A stretch of 64,000 bases of DNA. It comes from Ruminococcus sp. Lineage in GTDB: Bacteria > Bacillota > Clostridia > Oscillospirales > Ruminococcaceae. The stretch's first letter is position 1; each line of letters begins with the position of its first letter. Below the pieces are notes generated by a model. The model saw only the letters and a list, made by a program, of their open reading frames with translations, was not told where the DNA came from and did no database searches. Location of the stretch: NCBI GenBank assembly GCA_024697545.1, contig JAILFN010000093.1:1-64000 (forward strand), given 5' to 3'. The translations under genes were made by a program, and so were the position numbers. Shown piece by piece: positions 8,712 through 18,900 of the stretch.

Positions 8712-10454
8712 TCATTCCTCAAATTGAGAATTGTAAAGCTTGGCGTAAAAGCCGCCCTTTGCGAGAAGCTCATCGTGAGTGCCCTGCTCTACGATGTGCC
8801 CCGCGTTCATGACGATGATGCAGTCCGCATGGCGTATCGTGGAGAGGCGGTGAGCGATGATAAAGGACGTTCTGCCCTGCATCATCTCGTCAAACGTCTG
8901 CTGTATCAGCAGCTCTGTACGGGTGTCGATGGAGCTTGTCGCTTCATCGAGTATCAGCATTGGCGGCAGTGCCAGCATGACGCGGGCGATGCACAAAAGC
9001 TGCTTTTGTCCCGCCGAGAGCATACCGTCGTCGGATATCACCTCATCGTAGCCGTGCTCAAGCTTGCGTATGAATCGGTCGCAGTGGGCAGCCTTTGCGG
9101 CGGCTTCGACTTCGGCAAATGACGCATCGGGACGGCCGTAGGCGATGTTGTCGCGGATAGAGCCCTGCCTGAGCCATGTCTCCTGAAGCACCATGCCGAA
9201 AGCTCCGCGCAGTGAATCACGGGTACATTCGGCGGCGTTCTCGCCCGAAACGGTTATCCGCCCGCCATCGACCTCATAGAATCGCATGAGCAGGTTTATA
9301 AAGGTGGTCTTGCCGCAGCCGGTAGGACCTACTATCGCTATCCTCTGACCCGGCTTTACGTCAAGGCTCAGATCCTCTATCAGCGGTCTTGAAGGCAGGT
9401 ATGAAAAGCTTACTCCCTCGGCGGTGAGTCTGCCGTCAATGTTTTCGAGCACTTTGCATTCGCTGTCATCGGGCTCGGGCTGCTCGTCTATAAGCTCAAG
9501 CACACGCCTTGCACAGGCAAGTGCCCCCTGAAGCTCTGTCACCACTCCCGATATCTCGTTGAACGGCTTTGTGTACTGATTGGCGTAGGTCAGGAAGCAG
9601 GAAAGCTGTCCCACCGTAAAGCCGCCGCCCAGCACGGTAACAGCGCCGATTATGCCGACCGCAGCGTACACCAGCCCGTTTACGAACCGTGTCGAAGGGT
9701 TGACGAGCGATGAAAAGAATATCGCACGGACGCTTACGACCTGAAGCCTGCGGTTCAGCAGCTCAAACTGCTGCTCCGCTTCCTCCTCACGGGCGAAGGC
9801 TTTGAGTATCTTCTGATTGCCCGTCATCTCCTGAACGAATGCGGTAAGGTCGCCGCGCGTTGAGGTCTGCTCGCCGAAGTATTCAAAGGTGTGCCGCGCT
9901 ATGAACCTCGCCACGAAGAGTGAAAGCGGTGTCAGCACGACCACTATCAGCGTGATCTTAACGTTTATGGTAAGCATGAAAGCCAGCGTTCCGACTATCG
10001 TCACGATGCCTGTAAACAGCTGCGCGAAGCCCATGATAAGTCCGTCGGATATCTGCTCGATGTCAGAGATAAGGCGGCTTATTATCTCGCCCTTTGGGTG
10101 AGAGTCGATATACGAAAGCGGCAGCCTGCTGTAATTCGAGAACGCCCTGCTGCGAAGATCCCTAAGCGCAGAGTACGCCGCCTTGTTAAGGCAGAGGTTC
10201 ATGATGTACTGAGAGAGCGCGACTGCCGCGATGGTCACTGCGAACATGGCAAGTATCGGCTTTAACCCCTCAAGATCCACCTTTCCCTTCCCGACTATCA
10301 GGTCGATGGCTCTGCCCGTCAGGATAGGCGCGTAAAGGGTCGCAGCCACATTCACGACCGCGAGCAAAAGCGCCGCCGCGAGCTGTACGCGATAGGGCTT
10401 GAAGTACCCGAGAAGCGGCTTTATGATACTGAGCCTGCTTGTCCGATCGTTCAT
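8712..10454 (-). CDS. ABC exporter half-transporter, subunit B
   Basis: 580 residues: six-TM type-IV exporter domain (residues 20-310) fused to an ATPase with Walker A GPTGCGKT, signature LSAGQ (variant of LSGGQ), Walker B MLILDEATSSID and H-loop IAHRLST. Its ATG overlaps the stop of the upstream partner by four bases (ATGA), so the two are translationally coupled and should form a heterodimeric multidrug/peptide exporter of the LmrCD/BmrCD type. The ribosome site is GAGGAGG. The substrate is unknown. Confidence 0.93.
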   Translation of the reverse strand: MNDRTSRLSIIKPLLGYFKPYRVQLAAALLLAVVNVAATLYAPILTGRAIDLIVGKGKVDLEGLKPILAMFAVTIAAVALSQYIMNLCLNKAAYSALRDLRSRAFSNYSRLPLSYIDSHPKGEIISRLISDIEQISDGLIMGFAQLFTGIVTIVGTLAFMLTINVKITLIVVVLTPLSLFVARFIARHTFEYFGEQTSTRGDLTAFVQEMTGNQKILKAFAREEEAEQQFELLNRRLQVVSVRAIFFSSLVNPSTRFVNGLVYAAVGIIGAVTVLGGGFTVGQLSCFLTYANQYTKPFNEISGVVTELQGALACARRVLELIDEQPEPDDSECKVLENIDGRLTAEGVSFSYLPSRPLIEDLSLDVKPGQRIAIVGPTGCGKTTFINLLMRFYEVDGGRITVSGENAAECTRDSLRGAFGMVLQETWLRQGSIRDNIAYGRPDASFAEVEAAAKAAHCDRFIRKLEHGYDEVISDDGMLSAGQKQLLCIARVMLALPPMLILDEATSSIDTRTELLIQQTFDEMMQGRTSFIIAHRLSTIRHADCIIVMNAGHIVEQGTHDELLAKGGFYAKLYNSQFEE

Positions 10455-12187
10455 CTGCCCACCTCCTCATCGGTCAGCTGGGAACGGCAGATCTCACGGT
10501 ATACATCGCAGCTTTCAAGCAGCTGCTCGTGACTGCCTATGCCCGCCGTACTGCCGTCATCCAGCACGATTATCCTGTCGGCATGGCGTATAGAGGATAC
10601 CCGCTGCGATACTATGAACACCGTCATGCCGTCAGTATCCGCAGCAAGCGCCCGCCTGAGAGCCGCATCGGTGGCAAGGTCGAGCGCCGAAGCCGAGTCG
10701 TCGAGTATGAGTATCTCGGGCTTTCCCACCAGTGCCCGCGCGATGGTCAGCCTTTGACGCTGACCGCCCGAAAGGTTTCGTCCGCCCTGCTCGAGCATAC
10801 GGTCCAGACCGTCGGGGTCGCGGTCGATGAACTCCCTCGCCTGCGCGGTCTCGAGCGCTTTGTATATCTCCTCGTCCGAAGCGTCCTGCTTACGCCACTG
10901 CATATTCTCACGCACAGTGCCCGAAAACAGCACAGCCTTCTGCGGAACTATACCTATCATACCGCGAAGCTGCTCAAAGCTGTAGCCGCGGACATCGGTG
11001 CCGAAGACGTAGACCTCGCCGCGGACAGCATCGTAAAAGCGGGGGATAAGGTTTATAAGGGTAGTCTTGCCGCAGCCCGTTCCGCCGATGATACCGATAG
11101 TCTCGCCGCGCTCAGCCTTGAAGGATATCCCCTCAAGTGCGGGGCGTTCGGAATCCACATAGCTCAGATCAACGCTCCTGAATTCAACAGCGGGAGCGTG
11201 ATAGTCGGGCTGCACCCTGCCGCCCTTATGCTCTGTAACTGTCGGACTGATAGCGAACACTTCACTTATTCGCAGCGAAGATGCCTGCATCTTGCTGAGG
11301 CTCATGATAAGCTCCGCCAGACGTATCAGCGAAAGCAGTATCTGCGTCATGAAGTTTACGAGCGCTATCACCTCGCCCTGCGTGATTCCGCCGACGTTCA
11401 CGCTTATGCCGCCGCACCATATTATAAGCATTATGGCGATGTTCACGAAAACGTAAGTCAGTGGGCTCATCACTGCCGATTCCCTGCCCGCCGCGACCTG
11501 CACCGTTTGCAGACTGTCGGCGGCGTACTCGAACCGCTTTCGCTCATCGTCCCCGCGGGAGAATGCGCGTATGACCCTGACGCCGGAGATGTTCTCGTCC
11601 GTCAGGCGGGTGATGTGGTCGAGCTTTCTCTGTATCGCGCCGAACATAGGCACGGTGCGGCGGGTGACAAAGTATATCACCGCCGCGAGTATCGGGGTGA
11701 ACAGCGCAAATATTAGCGTCAGCTTTACCGATATCATCAGCGCCATGATAAGGGCTCCCACCACGATGAACGGTGCGCGAAGAAACAGCCTCAGCAGCAT
11801 ATTAACGCCTGTCTGAGCCGCCATAACGTCTGCCGTCATTCTGGTCACGAGCGTAGAAGCACCGATACGGTCAATATCGGCGTGTGAAAGGGTATTGATA
11901 TGTTTAAACAGCGCCGACCTCAGCTCGGTGCCGAACCCCACTGCCGCCTTAGCCGCGAAATACTGCGCGGTAAGCGAAGCCGCGAGCCCGAGTATCCCGA
12001 GCATCACAAGCACCCCGCCGAGCCTGAAAATATAAGGCTTGTCGCCAGCGGGTATGCCGATGTCTATGATCCTTGCCATAACTATCGGCACGATAAGCTC
12101 AAATATCGCTTCGAGAAGCTTGCCGAGAGGTCCGAGCAGCGCTTCCTTTTTGTAATCCTTCAGGTAAGAAAAAAGCCCAAGCATCAT
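10451..12187 (-). CDS. ABC exporter half-transporter, subunit A
   Basis: 578 residues: N-terminal six-TM domain and C-terminal ATPase with Walker A GGTGCGKT, signature LSGGQ and ILILDDSASALD. The Walker B is followed by Asp-Ser where Glu would be the catalytic base (DD in place of DE). This degenerate site is typical of one member of heterodimeric exporters, whose partner here keeps DEATSS. The start is an ATG-ATG pair after AAGGAG; the gene overlaps the PAP2 stop by four bases. It forms an operon with the next half-transporter. Confidence 0.93.
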   Translation of the reverse strand: MMLGLFSYLKDYKKEALLGPLGKLLEAIFELIVPIVMARIIDIGIPAGDKPYIFRLGGVLVMLGILGLAASLTAQYFAAKAAVGFGTELRSALFKHINTLSHADIDRIGASTLVTRMTADVMAAQTGVNMLLRLFLRAPFIVVGALIMALMISVKLTLIFALFTPILAAVIYFVTRRTVPMFGAIQRKLDHITRLTDENISGVRVIRAFSRGDDERKRFEYAADSLQTVQVAAGRESAVMSPLTYVFVNIAIMLIIWCGGISVNVGGITQGEVIALVNFMTQILLSLIRLAELIMSLSKMQASSLRISEVFAISPTVTEHKGGRVQPDYHAPAVEFRSVDLSYVDSERPALEGISFKAERGETIGIIGGTGCGKTTLINLIPRFYDAVRGEVYVFGTDVRGYSFEQLRGMIGIVPQKAVLFSGTVRENMQWRKQDASDEEIYKALETAQAREFIDRDPDGLDRMLEQGGRNLSGGQRQRLTIARALVGKPEILILDDSASALDLATDAALRRALAADTDGMTVFIVSQRVSSIRHADRIIVLDDGSTAGIGSHEQLLESCDVYREICRSQLTDEEVGR

Positions 12188-12744
12188 GCTGCTCCTTCTG
12201 TCTTGATCCTGCTGTCAAGCAGCGCGAACACATTTTTCATGAGCAGCGTGCTGAGGATACCGAGCAGTATGCCCTCAAGCATACCCACGATCACGTCGGT
12301 CGGAAAGTGAATGTAAAAGTAGTTCCGCGAAAAGGCTATCAGCGCCGCTGTCGCGTAAGCGGCAATGCCAAGCTTTCTGTTGTAGCAGAAAATAACGGTA
12401 GCGCAGGTGAACGACACGCAGGAATGCCCCGAAGGGAATGAGTAGCTCGATGGTCTGAGTACTATCGTGTCGATGTAAGGGTGAAGTGTGAAAGGGCGCG
12501 GGCGTTTTACCATGTTCTTTATCAGCACCTCGTTTATAAGAAGCTCTGACACCAGTCCCGCCGAGCAGGAGATACCGAGCCTGCGGGTGCTTTTGAAGAT
12601 CATAAACCCGACAGCCAGCAGTATCCACACTGCACCTCCCGCCCCAAGGTAGGTAAATACCGCAAAAAAGCGGTCGAGGAATGTATTGTGTATCTTTTGC
12701 AGCGCATCCAGCACCGCAAAATCAAAATCGTAAATCGCCTGCAT
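12184..12744 (-). CDS. PAP2-family membrane phosphatase
   Basis: 186-residue polytopic protein with the three phosphatase motifs in order: KNMVKRPRP (K-x6-RP), PSGHS and SRNYFYIHFPTD (SR-x5-H-x3-D). Members dephosphorylate undecaprenyl pyrophosphate or phosphatidate at the membrane face. About five TM segments are visible. Ribosome site AAAGGAG. It is translationally coupled to the downstream ABC exporter, so it is probably part of one envelope-related transcription unit; whether it acts on undecaprenyl-PP is inference. Confidence 0.9.
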   Translation of the reverse strand: MQAIYDFDFAVLDALQKIHNTFLDRFFAVFTYLGAGGAVWILLAVGFMIFKSTRRLGISCSAGLVSELLINEVLIKNMVKRPRPFTLHPYIDTIVLRPSSYSFPSGHSCVSFTCATVIFCYNRKLGIAAYATAALIAFSRNYFYIHFPTDVIVGMLEGILLGILSTLLMKNVFALLDSRIKTEGAA

Positions 12745-12746
12745 AT

Positions 12747-13112
12747 TTACTCTCCTTTAGCGTCAACGTCTATGATTATCCCGACCTTTGCGAGCGCCTT
12801 TGACATGGTGTGCTTGTCGAGAGGGAAGATCTCGCTCCTGTCGGTCTGCTTTTCATAAGAAAGCCGCTTGAACTGTACATAACATTCCGAGTGATCCGCC
12901 GAGCTGTATATAAGAGCCAGTATATACTCGTTCTTGACGGCGTAATAGTTTACGGGCGTAAGCCTGAGTATCGCGTCCGAAGACTGCCGCATATCCCGCG
13001 TAAGCTCTGAAAAATCGCAGTCCACATAGCTTATTTTGCGGCATTTGAGTTCCTTTATCCTCTTGGCAAGCGGAGTCTCGTCGCCGCCCTTCTTTCTGAA
13101 CAGCCCCAGCAT
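12747..13112 (-). CDS. hypothetical protein, 121 aa
   Basis: Small soluble protein starting MLGLFRKKGGDETPLAK, with no signal peptide or TM helix. I do not recognise a family. The start at 13112 has AAGGGAAG upstream; a longer reading from 13193 would run into the end of the GNAT gene. It lies two bases before the PAP2 start, so the two are probably co-transcribed. Confidence 0.65.
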   Translation of the reverse strand: MLGLFRKKGGDETPLAKRIKELKCRKISYVDCDFSELTRDMRQSSDAILRLTPVNYYAVKNEYILALIYSSADHSECYVQFKRLSYEKQTDRSEIFPLDKHTMSKALAKVGIIIDVDAKGE

Positions 13113-13176
13113 CGGTATCTCACTTCCCTTTTTAAATACTCCTTTTTTACAAAAGTGTTCCTGATATAGATCAGAA

Positions 13177-13707
13177 TTAGTTGTGGTTGACAATGTATCG
13201 GTTGATCAACACTTTCTTGTCTTTTAGAGGAAAATAATCCTCGTCGGTTTTAAAAAATTTACCGCCGCATTTTTGAATGACCCTGATAGAAGCAGTATTT
13301 TCTGTCATAGCATCTATCCTTATTTCAGAATAACCTTTGGAAAACAAATAGTCTATCACACAGTGGCAAGCTTCTGTCATGTAGCCATTACCCCAATATT
13401 TTCGCGCCAAATTATACCCTATTACAGGAGTACCCTGGACTCCTCCTAAATAACCGACCACATCAATTCCGCCAATCAGCTTATCTTCTTTTTTTAGCTC
13501 TATTGCAAAATTCAGGCGTTCGGGTTTTTCATACTCATCAATCCATAAACTCAGTATCTTCTTTGTTTCTTCAATATCTTTGTGAGTATTCCATGTAAGA
13601 TATTTTGTGACTTCTGGATCGCTTGCCCAGCCAAAGAACATTTCTTGTGCATCCTCTATTGTGAAAGGTCTTAAAATCAGTCTATTTGTTTCCAAAGTTA
13701 ATCTCAT
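13177..13707 (-). CDS. GNAT N-acetyltransferase, RimJ/RimL type
   Basis: 176 residues with the RimJ/L pattern: N-terminal TNRLILRPF, a central acetyl-CoA loop ARKYWGNGYMTEA and C-terminal NTASIRVIQKCGGKF. It transfers acetyl from acetyl-CoA to an amino group, of a protein N-terminus or a small molecule. The start at 13707 has GGAG eight bases upstream; a GTG three codons earlier lies inside that ribosome site. Base composition is clearly more AT-rich than both neighbours, which suggests later acquisition. It sits between two housekeeping groups. Confidence 0.85.
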   Translation of the reverse strand: MRLTLETNRLILRPFTIEDAQEMFFGWASDPEVTKYLTWNTHKDIEETKKILSLWIDEYEKPERLNFAIELKKEDKLIGGIDVVGYLGGVQGTPVIGYNLARKYWGNGYMTEACHCVIDYLFSKGYSEIRIDAMTENTASIRVIQKCGGKFFKTDEDYFPLKDKKVLINRYIVNHN

Positions 13708-13740
13708 ACAATCCACTCCAAATCCCGATTTGTTTTATTA

Positions 13741-13799
13741 GCAGCACAAAAGAAAAATGGGACTTAAAATATAAACGGGCTGTGACTAAAACAGCCCGT
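13741..13799 (-). terminator. terminator after the DUF4321 gene
   Basis: Stem ACGGGCTGT/ACAGCCCGT (13775-13783 and 13791-13799) with a T-rich tail on the minus strand. It ends the YabP-to-DUF4321 unit. Confidence 0.75.
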
Positions 13800-13819
13800 C
13801 ATTATTCCTTTATCAAATA

Positions 13820-14074
13820 TCAAAGACTACTGCCCGTTTTGGAGTAAACGATAAGTCCCAGCGGTATCGTTATAAGCTGAGAAACGGTGAATCTGATGTT
13901 CAGCGTCAGACCGAAGTTTATAACGTAAAAATCAACACCGAAGTTGTTTATACCGAATGTCTTGCCCCAGGCGAGCCAGTCGAAATATCTGGTGCCCGCA
14001 CCAAGGTACGCGAGGAACGCGCCCAGAACTATCGCCGCGAGCATGAAAAATAAAAATGCTATCGTTTTTTTCAC
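13820..14074 (-). CDS. DUF4321 small membrane protein
   Basis: 84 residues with an N-terminal TM helix, a short soluble loop (GINNFGVDFYVINFGLTLNI) and a second hydrophobic helix, matching the Clostridia DUF4321 family of unknown role. It starts with GTG preceded by GAAGG. It lies seven bases after the S1-domain gene, as the last member of the DivIC cluster. Confidence 0.75.
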   Translation of the reverse strand: MKKTIAFLFFMLAAIVLGAFLAYLGAGTRYFDWLAWGKTFGINNFGVDFYVINFGLTLNIRFTVSQLITIPLGLIVYSKTGSSL

Positions 14075-14081
14075 AGCCGTT

Positions 14082-14600
14082 TTACCTTCTTCTTGAAGCG
14101 CCTCTGCGCTTGTTGTCCATAACGTGCTTGAGGTCGGAGAACCTCTCCTCGCTGGTGGCTTTGAACTTTGCCATCATGTCTTCAAAATCCGCATCTCCCG
14201 AGGTCGTCCTCACGTCGTATACGGGGGGCGGGTTCTTTGCGAAATCAATAGGCTCGGGACGTTCGGAATAGGAAGAACGTCTTCCGCCCTGTCTGCCGCC
14301 CGAACGGCTGCCGCCGCGGTCATTGTCCCCGCCGCGGAAGTTGTTTCTCTGCGGTCTTTCGGGACGAGGGAGCGCCTTTTTTATCGAAAGGCTTATCTTG
14401 CCGTCATCGCCGAGAGAGAGCACCTTGACCTTAACGGTCTCGCCCTCCTGGATATGATCCTTGATCTCATTGACAAAGGTATTTGCTACTTCGGAAATAT
14501 GTACCATACCCGTAGTACCCTTTTCAAGCTCAACAAAAGCGCCGAACCTGGTTATTCCCGTTACTTTTCCTTCATAGATCTTTCCTACTTCAAGCTGCAT
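14082..14600 (-). CDS. S1 RNA-binding domain protein (YabR-like)
   Basis: 172 residues. Residues 1-75 form an S1 OB-fold (VGKIYEGKVTGITRFGAFVEL... GMVHISEVA... KISLSIKKA); an Arg/Gly-rich tail of about 95 residues follows. The neighbourhood YabP-YabQ-DivIC-S1 is the classical Clostridia/Bacilli arrangement, where this protein is YabR. A role in RNA or ribosome binding follows from the domain. Confidence 0.88.
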   Translation of the reverse strand: MQLEVGKIYEGKVTGITRFGAFVELEKGTTGMVHISEVANTFVNEIKDHIQEGETVKVKVLSLGDDGKISLSIKKALPRPERPQRNNFRGGDNDRGGSRSGGRQGGRRSSYSERPEPIDFAKNPPPVYDVRTTSGDADFEDMMAKFKATSEERFSDLKHVMDNKRRGASRRR

Positions 14601-14664
14601 ATTCTTTTACTTTCTCCTCTTTTTGCGTTATTTCCGCAATGTCTGACACCAAGATGTTCTGCGC

Positions 14665-14997
14665 TCAGTGGGTGTCAACCACATAAAAGCGTCTTTCATT
14701 GGGATAAGCGTATCCCAGTTTTTCAACAGCGACCTTTTCCATGTATGCCGCCTCATCATCGCTGGCGAGCATTCTGGTATATTCGTCATTCTGCTGTCTT
14801 GCCTCAGTTATCTGCTCGCCGATCTCGTTCTTCTCCTGCTTTAGCCTTACTATCTGCACCTGCTGTGATATTATGACCACAACGGAATAGATAACAAGGC
14901 AGAAGGCAGCGAACCAGGCCAACGGCTCAAACACAACGCCCTCGCGTTTTTTCTTTGAGGACAGAACAGCTTCAGTGGATCTTCCCCTGCTGCTCAT
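14665..14997 (-). CDS. divIC: septum formation initiator DivIC/FtsB family
   Basis: 110 residues: short basic cytoplasmic N-terminus, one TM helix (WFAAFCLVIYSVVVIIS), a coiled coil (QIVRLKQEKNEIGEQITEARQQ) and the family C-terminus with EKLGYAYPNERRFYV. It belongs to the divisome core with FtsL/DivIB. Ribosome site AAGGAG. The position between YabQ and the S1 gene matches synteny. Confidence 0.88.
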   Translation of the reverse strand: MSSRGRSTEAVLSSKKKREGVVFEPLAWFAAFCLVIYSVVVIISQQVQIVRLKQEKNEIGEQITEARQQNDEYTRMLASDDEAAYMEKVAVEKLGYAYPNERRFYVVDTH

Positions 14998-15146
14998 GCC
15001 GCATCAACTCCTTATATTGATTTTTACACAAGTATGCGCTTTGCGCGATGTCACACCCGACCATGTCTGTTTCTAACGTTTATATCCTTGCACAGCCGAG
15101 CATTCTACTTCTCCATTATCTATTATAACTTTTTGCAGCTGAACTT

Positions 15147-15584
15147 TCAAGTGCTTTGTGAGATTTTTTTTCTTTTTTGCAAATTTATGGCGTTTCTTAC
15201 AGTTTTTGAGTGCAAGTGTTTAGAAAACTTGTTCAGCAAGACAAAGCAAAACTTTGCTATTTTCCCCGATATACCTTTTATTATAAGCGCCGCGAGCCAA
15301 ACGATGCCCCTGCCCGCCGTAGAGCACCACATAACAGCGCCCGCCGCCATGCCGAACAGCACAAATCCTCTGAGATTATCGGTCAGCGCGATACTGACGG
15401 TAAAGTACATCAGCGAGAAAGCGAGTGCAAAAAGCAGGTCGCAGATGACCTCCACCGCCTTGCAGGGGAAAAGGCGGCGGATCAGCCTGAAGAGGTCGTA
15501 CAGCACCCCCGCGAGCACTCCTGCCGCCGCCGCGTCCCTCAGTACCTCAGGCTCAACGCCCGTCCCGAGCTGCATCGGTATCAT
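15147..15584 (-). CDS. yabQ: spore cortex biosynthesis protein YabQ family
   Basis: 145-residue polytopic protein with the YabQ pattern FLAAAAAGVLAGVLYDLFR-like start (GVLAGVLYDLFRLIRR), about four TM segments and a basic tail. Known YabQ is needed for spore cortex formation. Its ribosome site overlaps the YabP stop, so the pair is coupled. The tail after residue 110 is more basic and AT-rich than usual. Confidence 0.85.
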   Translation of the reverse strand: MIPMQLGTGVEPEVLRDAAAAGVLAGVLYDLFRLIRRLFPCKAVEVICDLLFALAFSLMYFTVSIALTDNLRGFVLFGMAAGAVMWCSTAGRGIVWLAALIIKGISGKIAKFCFVLLNKFSKHLHSKTVRNAINLQKRKKISQST

Positions 15585-15588
15585 GGTA

Positions 15589-15870
15589 TCACCTCATGAG
15601 CTTTCCGAGCAGCCCCAAACGCCGCGTGATACGCCTGTCGCCGTATATCAGCGCCGTGAGGCTCCCCTCAACGCTCAGGCTGCCTGTCTCTACGTTCATC
15701 TCGTTGACATGGAGCCCCTCGCCGTATATCGTAAGCTCGCCGCATTCGGTGAATACCTTTATGCAGTGCTCGTCAAAGCTGTCGGCGTCGGTCACGCCCG
15801 TTATCACGATATTCAGGCAGTCGTTCATTATGATCTGGTGCTTTCCGCACGGACGATCGTTCACATTCAT
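15589..15870 (-). CDS. yabP: sporulation protein YabP family
   Basis: 93 residues of mainly beta structure with the YabP signature (NCLNIVITGV-like DCLNIVITGVTDADSFDE, ...GSLSVEGSLTALIYGD). It acts in spore coat/cortex morphogenesis in sporulating relatives. The start at 15870 has AAAGGGG upstream. The HU and S4-domain (RqcP) genes that usually precede yabP are absent here; a terminator and a surface protein gene lie there instead. Confidence 0.87.
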   Translation of the reverse strand: MNVNDRPCGKHQIIMNDCLNIVITGVTDADSFDEHCIKVFTECGELTIYGEGLHVNEMNVETGSLSVEGSLTALIYGDRRITRRLGLLGKLMR

Positions 15871-15921
15871 AAAGCACACCCCTTTCGCTGTATAGATATG
15901 CCGCGAGGGACGCTTATATGC

Positions 15922-15954
15922 AAAAAAAGATGCGACCCACGAATGGATCGCATC
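15922..15954 (-). terminator. terminator of the large surface-protein gene
   Basis: Minus-strand stem GATGCGA/TCGCATC with a 12-nt loop, followed by seven T (A-run 15922-15928 on the plus strand), 24 nt after the stop. Confidence 0.9.
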
Positions 15955-15977
15955 CTTATCATAAAGCCTTCGCCTTA

Positions 15978-18900
15978 TTAATTGTCATCGTCCTCGTTCT
16001 TCTTGCGTACCACGAGTACCGCAAGTGCTGCGAGTGCGATAGCAGAGCCTGCTGTGCCCAGACCGGTAGCAGGGTTGTTGTCTCCGCCGCCGCCGTTTCC
16101 GGGGTTGCTGCCGCGGGAGTTGCTTCCCGAGTTGCTTCCGGAATTGCTGCTGGAGCTGCTGCTTGAACTGCTGCTGCTCGAATTGCTGCTGTCGTTTCCG
16201 GATGTATCGTCGCTCGAATCGGAATCGGAATCATCAACAGTGCTGGAGTTGGGCTGATCGGTACCGCTGTTGCTGTCGTCTCCTGCCATGGAATCATCGT
16301 CCTCTTCGCTGGAGTTGTCAGCGTCAGTACCGCTGTTGCTGTCATCGCCTGCGGTAGATTCGCTCGAATCGGTAGAGTCGTCGGTCATAGATTCGTCGGT
16401 CGTGCTTGAATCGTCAGCAACGCTGCTCTCATCTGCCAGACTGGAATCTTCCTCGCTCGACTCGTCAGCTACGCTGCTCTCGTCTGCCGCGCTGGAATCT
16501 TCCTCGCTCGACTCGTCAACAACGCTGCTCTCGTCTGCCACGCTGGAATCCTCCTCGCTCGACTCGTCAACTGCGCTGCTCTCGTCTGCCACGCTGGAAT
16601 CATCCTCGATCACCTCAGCATCATTAATGGTGATGGTCTTGGTGCGCTCGTTCCAGGTGATAGTACCGTTGTCCTCGGTCACCTCGGTGGGTGCAGCAGT
16701 TATCTTGCCGCCCTTGATGGTGAAGGAGGTGGTAGACTCAACTACATTGTAGGTCTTGTCGCCGACTACAACTTCGTCGCCGGTCTCCTTTAAGGTGTAG
16801 GTGCCGTCGCCGAGGGTGATCTCCTTGGCAGACTTGCCCGACTTCCAGTAGATACCGGTATGTCCGTCGATGGTCTTGACCTCGCAGCCGTTTTCTTCTG
16901 CGATCTTAGCCCAGTCGTCAGCGGTCTTGGTGCCGTCATCATAGATGAACAGCTGTGCGCCGGGGAGCTCATCGCTGCCGCCGACAGCCTTCTTGGAGAT
17001 CTTGACGGTCTCGGTAAGCTCAGCATCGTTTACGGTGAACTTGCTGCCGTCAACGGTGATGCTGCCCTTATCGGTAGCTGTGGGAACAGCGCCGACATTG
17101 ATGCTGCCTGCCTTGATCTCAAAATCAATTGTGGAATCAACTACTGCATAGCTCTTGCCGCCAGCGGTAACAACGTCGCCGCTTTCGCTGAGAGTATACT
17201 TGCCGTCGGGGAGGGTGATCTCCTTGGGAGCACCGCCCGAGATCCAGTAGATGCCGTCGCCTTCTTCGGTAACGTATATGCCGTTAGCCTCGCCGCCGTT
17301 CTCCTTGGCGATCCTGATCCAGTCAACGTTGGTCTTGGAATCGTCCTTGATGACGAGCTTAGCGTTTGCAAGCTCCTCGGTGCCTGCGATAGCCTTCTTG
17401 GATACGGTAACGGTCTTGGTGATCTCAGCATCGCTGATGGTGATCTTAGAGCTTTCGCTGCCGTTCTTCAGCTCAATGCTGCCGTTCTTGTCCTCAACTG
17501 TCTTGTCAGCGGTGGTAACTACGCCGCCTTCAACGGTGAATGTGATGGTAGAGTTTACTACCGCAAAGGTCCTGCCGTCATATTCAACGGTGTCGCCGGT
17601 CTCTTCAAGGGTGTAGGTGCCGTCGCTGAGCATAAACTCAACAGGCTCGGTACCCGATACCCATGTAACGCCCTTGCCGTCCTTGGTGACAGATACCCTG
17701 CCGCCCTTGGACTCTGCGATCTTCTTCCAGTCATCAGCAGAGATGTCATCGCTCTTCAGAGTAAGGGTAGCGCCCTCAAGCTCTGCAATGCCGCCTACTG
17801 CGACCTTTGAAACGGTAACGGAAGCCTGTCTCTCGGCATCGCTTACGGTGATGGTTGCGGTGTCGCTGTCAAGCTCTATGCCGCTGCCGTCGCTGTCGGA
17901 AACGCTCTTGTCGGCAGTGATGACCTTACCGCCCTTGATGGTGAATTCAAGCTCGGACTCAACTACCGAATAGGTCTTGCCGCCAGATACGAAAGTCTCG
18001 CCGTCTGTGCTGGTCTCCTTGAGAACATAAGTTCCGTCGCCCAGCTTTATCTCCTTGGGAGCAGTGCCCGACTTCCAGGTTATGCCCTTGCCGTCTTCGG
18101 AAACGGTAACGCCTTCAGTCTCGGCAGCGATAGCCTCCCACTCTGCTAAAGTGGTCTTGCCGCTCTTGTCGGTGATAACGAGTGTAGCTCCGGAAAGCTC
18201 ATCTTCGCCGCCCAGTGCCTTCTTGGAGATCTTGACGGTCTCCTTCATCTCGGCATCGCTGATGGTGATCTTTGCCGCATCGGTGTCGATCTCCATAGTG
18301 CCGTTTTCGCCGTCTGTTATCTTCTTCTTTGAAGCAGTAACTACGCCTGCCTTTATCTCGAAGTCGATAGTGCTGTTTACTACATTATAGCTCTTGCCGC
18401 CCGAGGTAACATAGCCGCTCTCGGGTGCGGTCTCAACGAGGGCATACTTGCCGTCGCCGAGCTTTATGCTCTGTGCGGTGTTGGTGGATACCCAGGTGAT
18501 GCCCTTGTGACCCGAAACGGTAACAACAGAAGCGCCCTCAACGGAAGCTGCGATAGCAGCCCACTCTGCATCGGTGTGCTTGTCCTCGGTATCGTAAAGA
18601 GTAAGTATAGCGCCGGGGAGCTCTTCGCCGCCGCCGACTGCCTGCTTGGAAACTACGATCTCCTTAGTTCTCTCAGCGTCGCTGATAACTATAAGATCCT
18701 TGTCTGCATCAAGCTCGATAGAACCGTTTTCTTCCTTAACGGTCTTGTCGGAGGAAGTGATCTTGCCCTTTTCGATAGTGAAATCAACGGAGCTTTCGAC
18801 CACTTCATAGGTCCTGCCGCCGGATGTAACTACGTCACCCGACTCGGAAAGGGTGTAGTTGCCGTCGCCTAAGGTTATCTCCTTAGCCTTGGTACCCGAC

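Noticed and set aside
7749-9122. Long plus-strand frame of 457 codons
   Set aside because: Antisense shadow spanning the lipoprotein gene and the end of the ABC exporter; GC-rich codon bias creates such frames. The same applies to the long antisense frames inside GH2, the ABC exporters, the surface protein and the Uxa genes.
16260-16620. Regular repeats as a CRISPR array
   Set aside because: The repeats are in frame inside the Ser-rich stalk of a protein, with no constant-length unique spacers and no cas genes.
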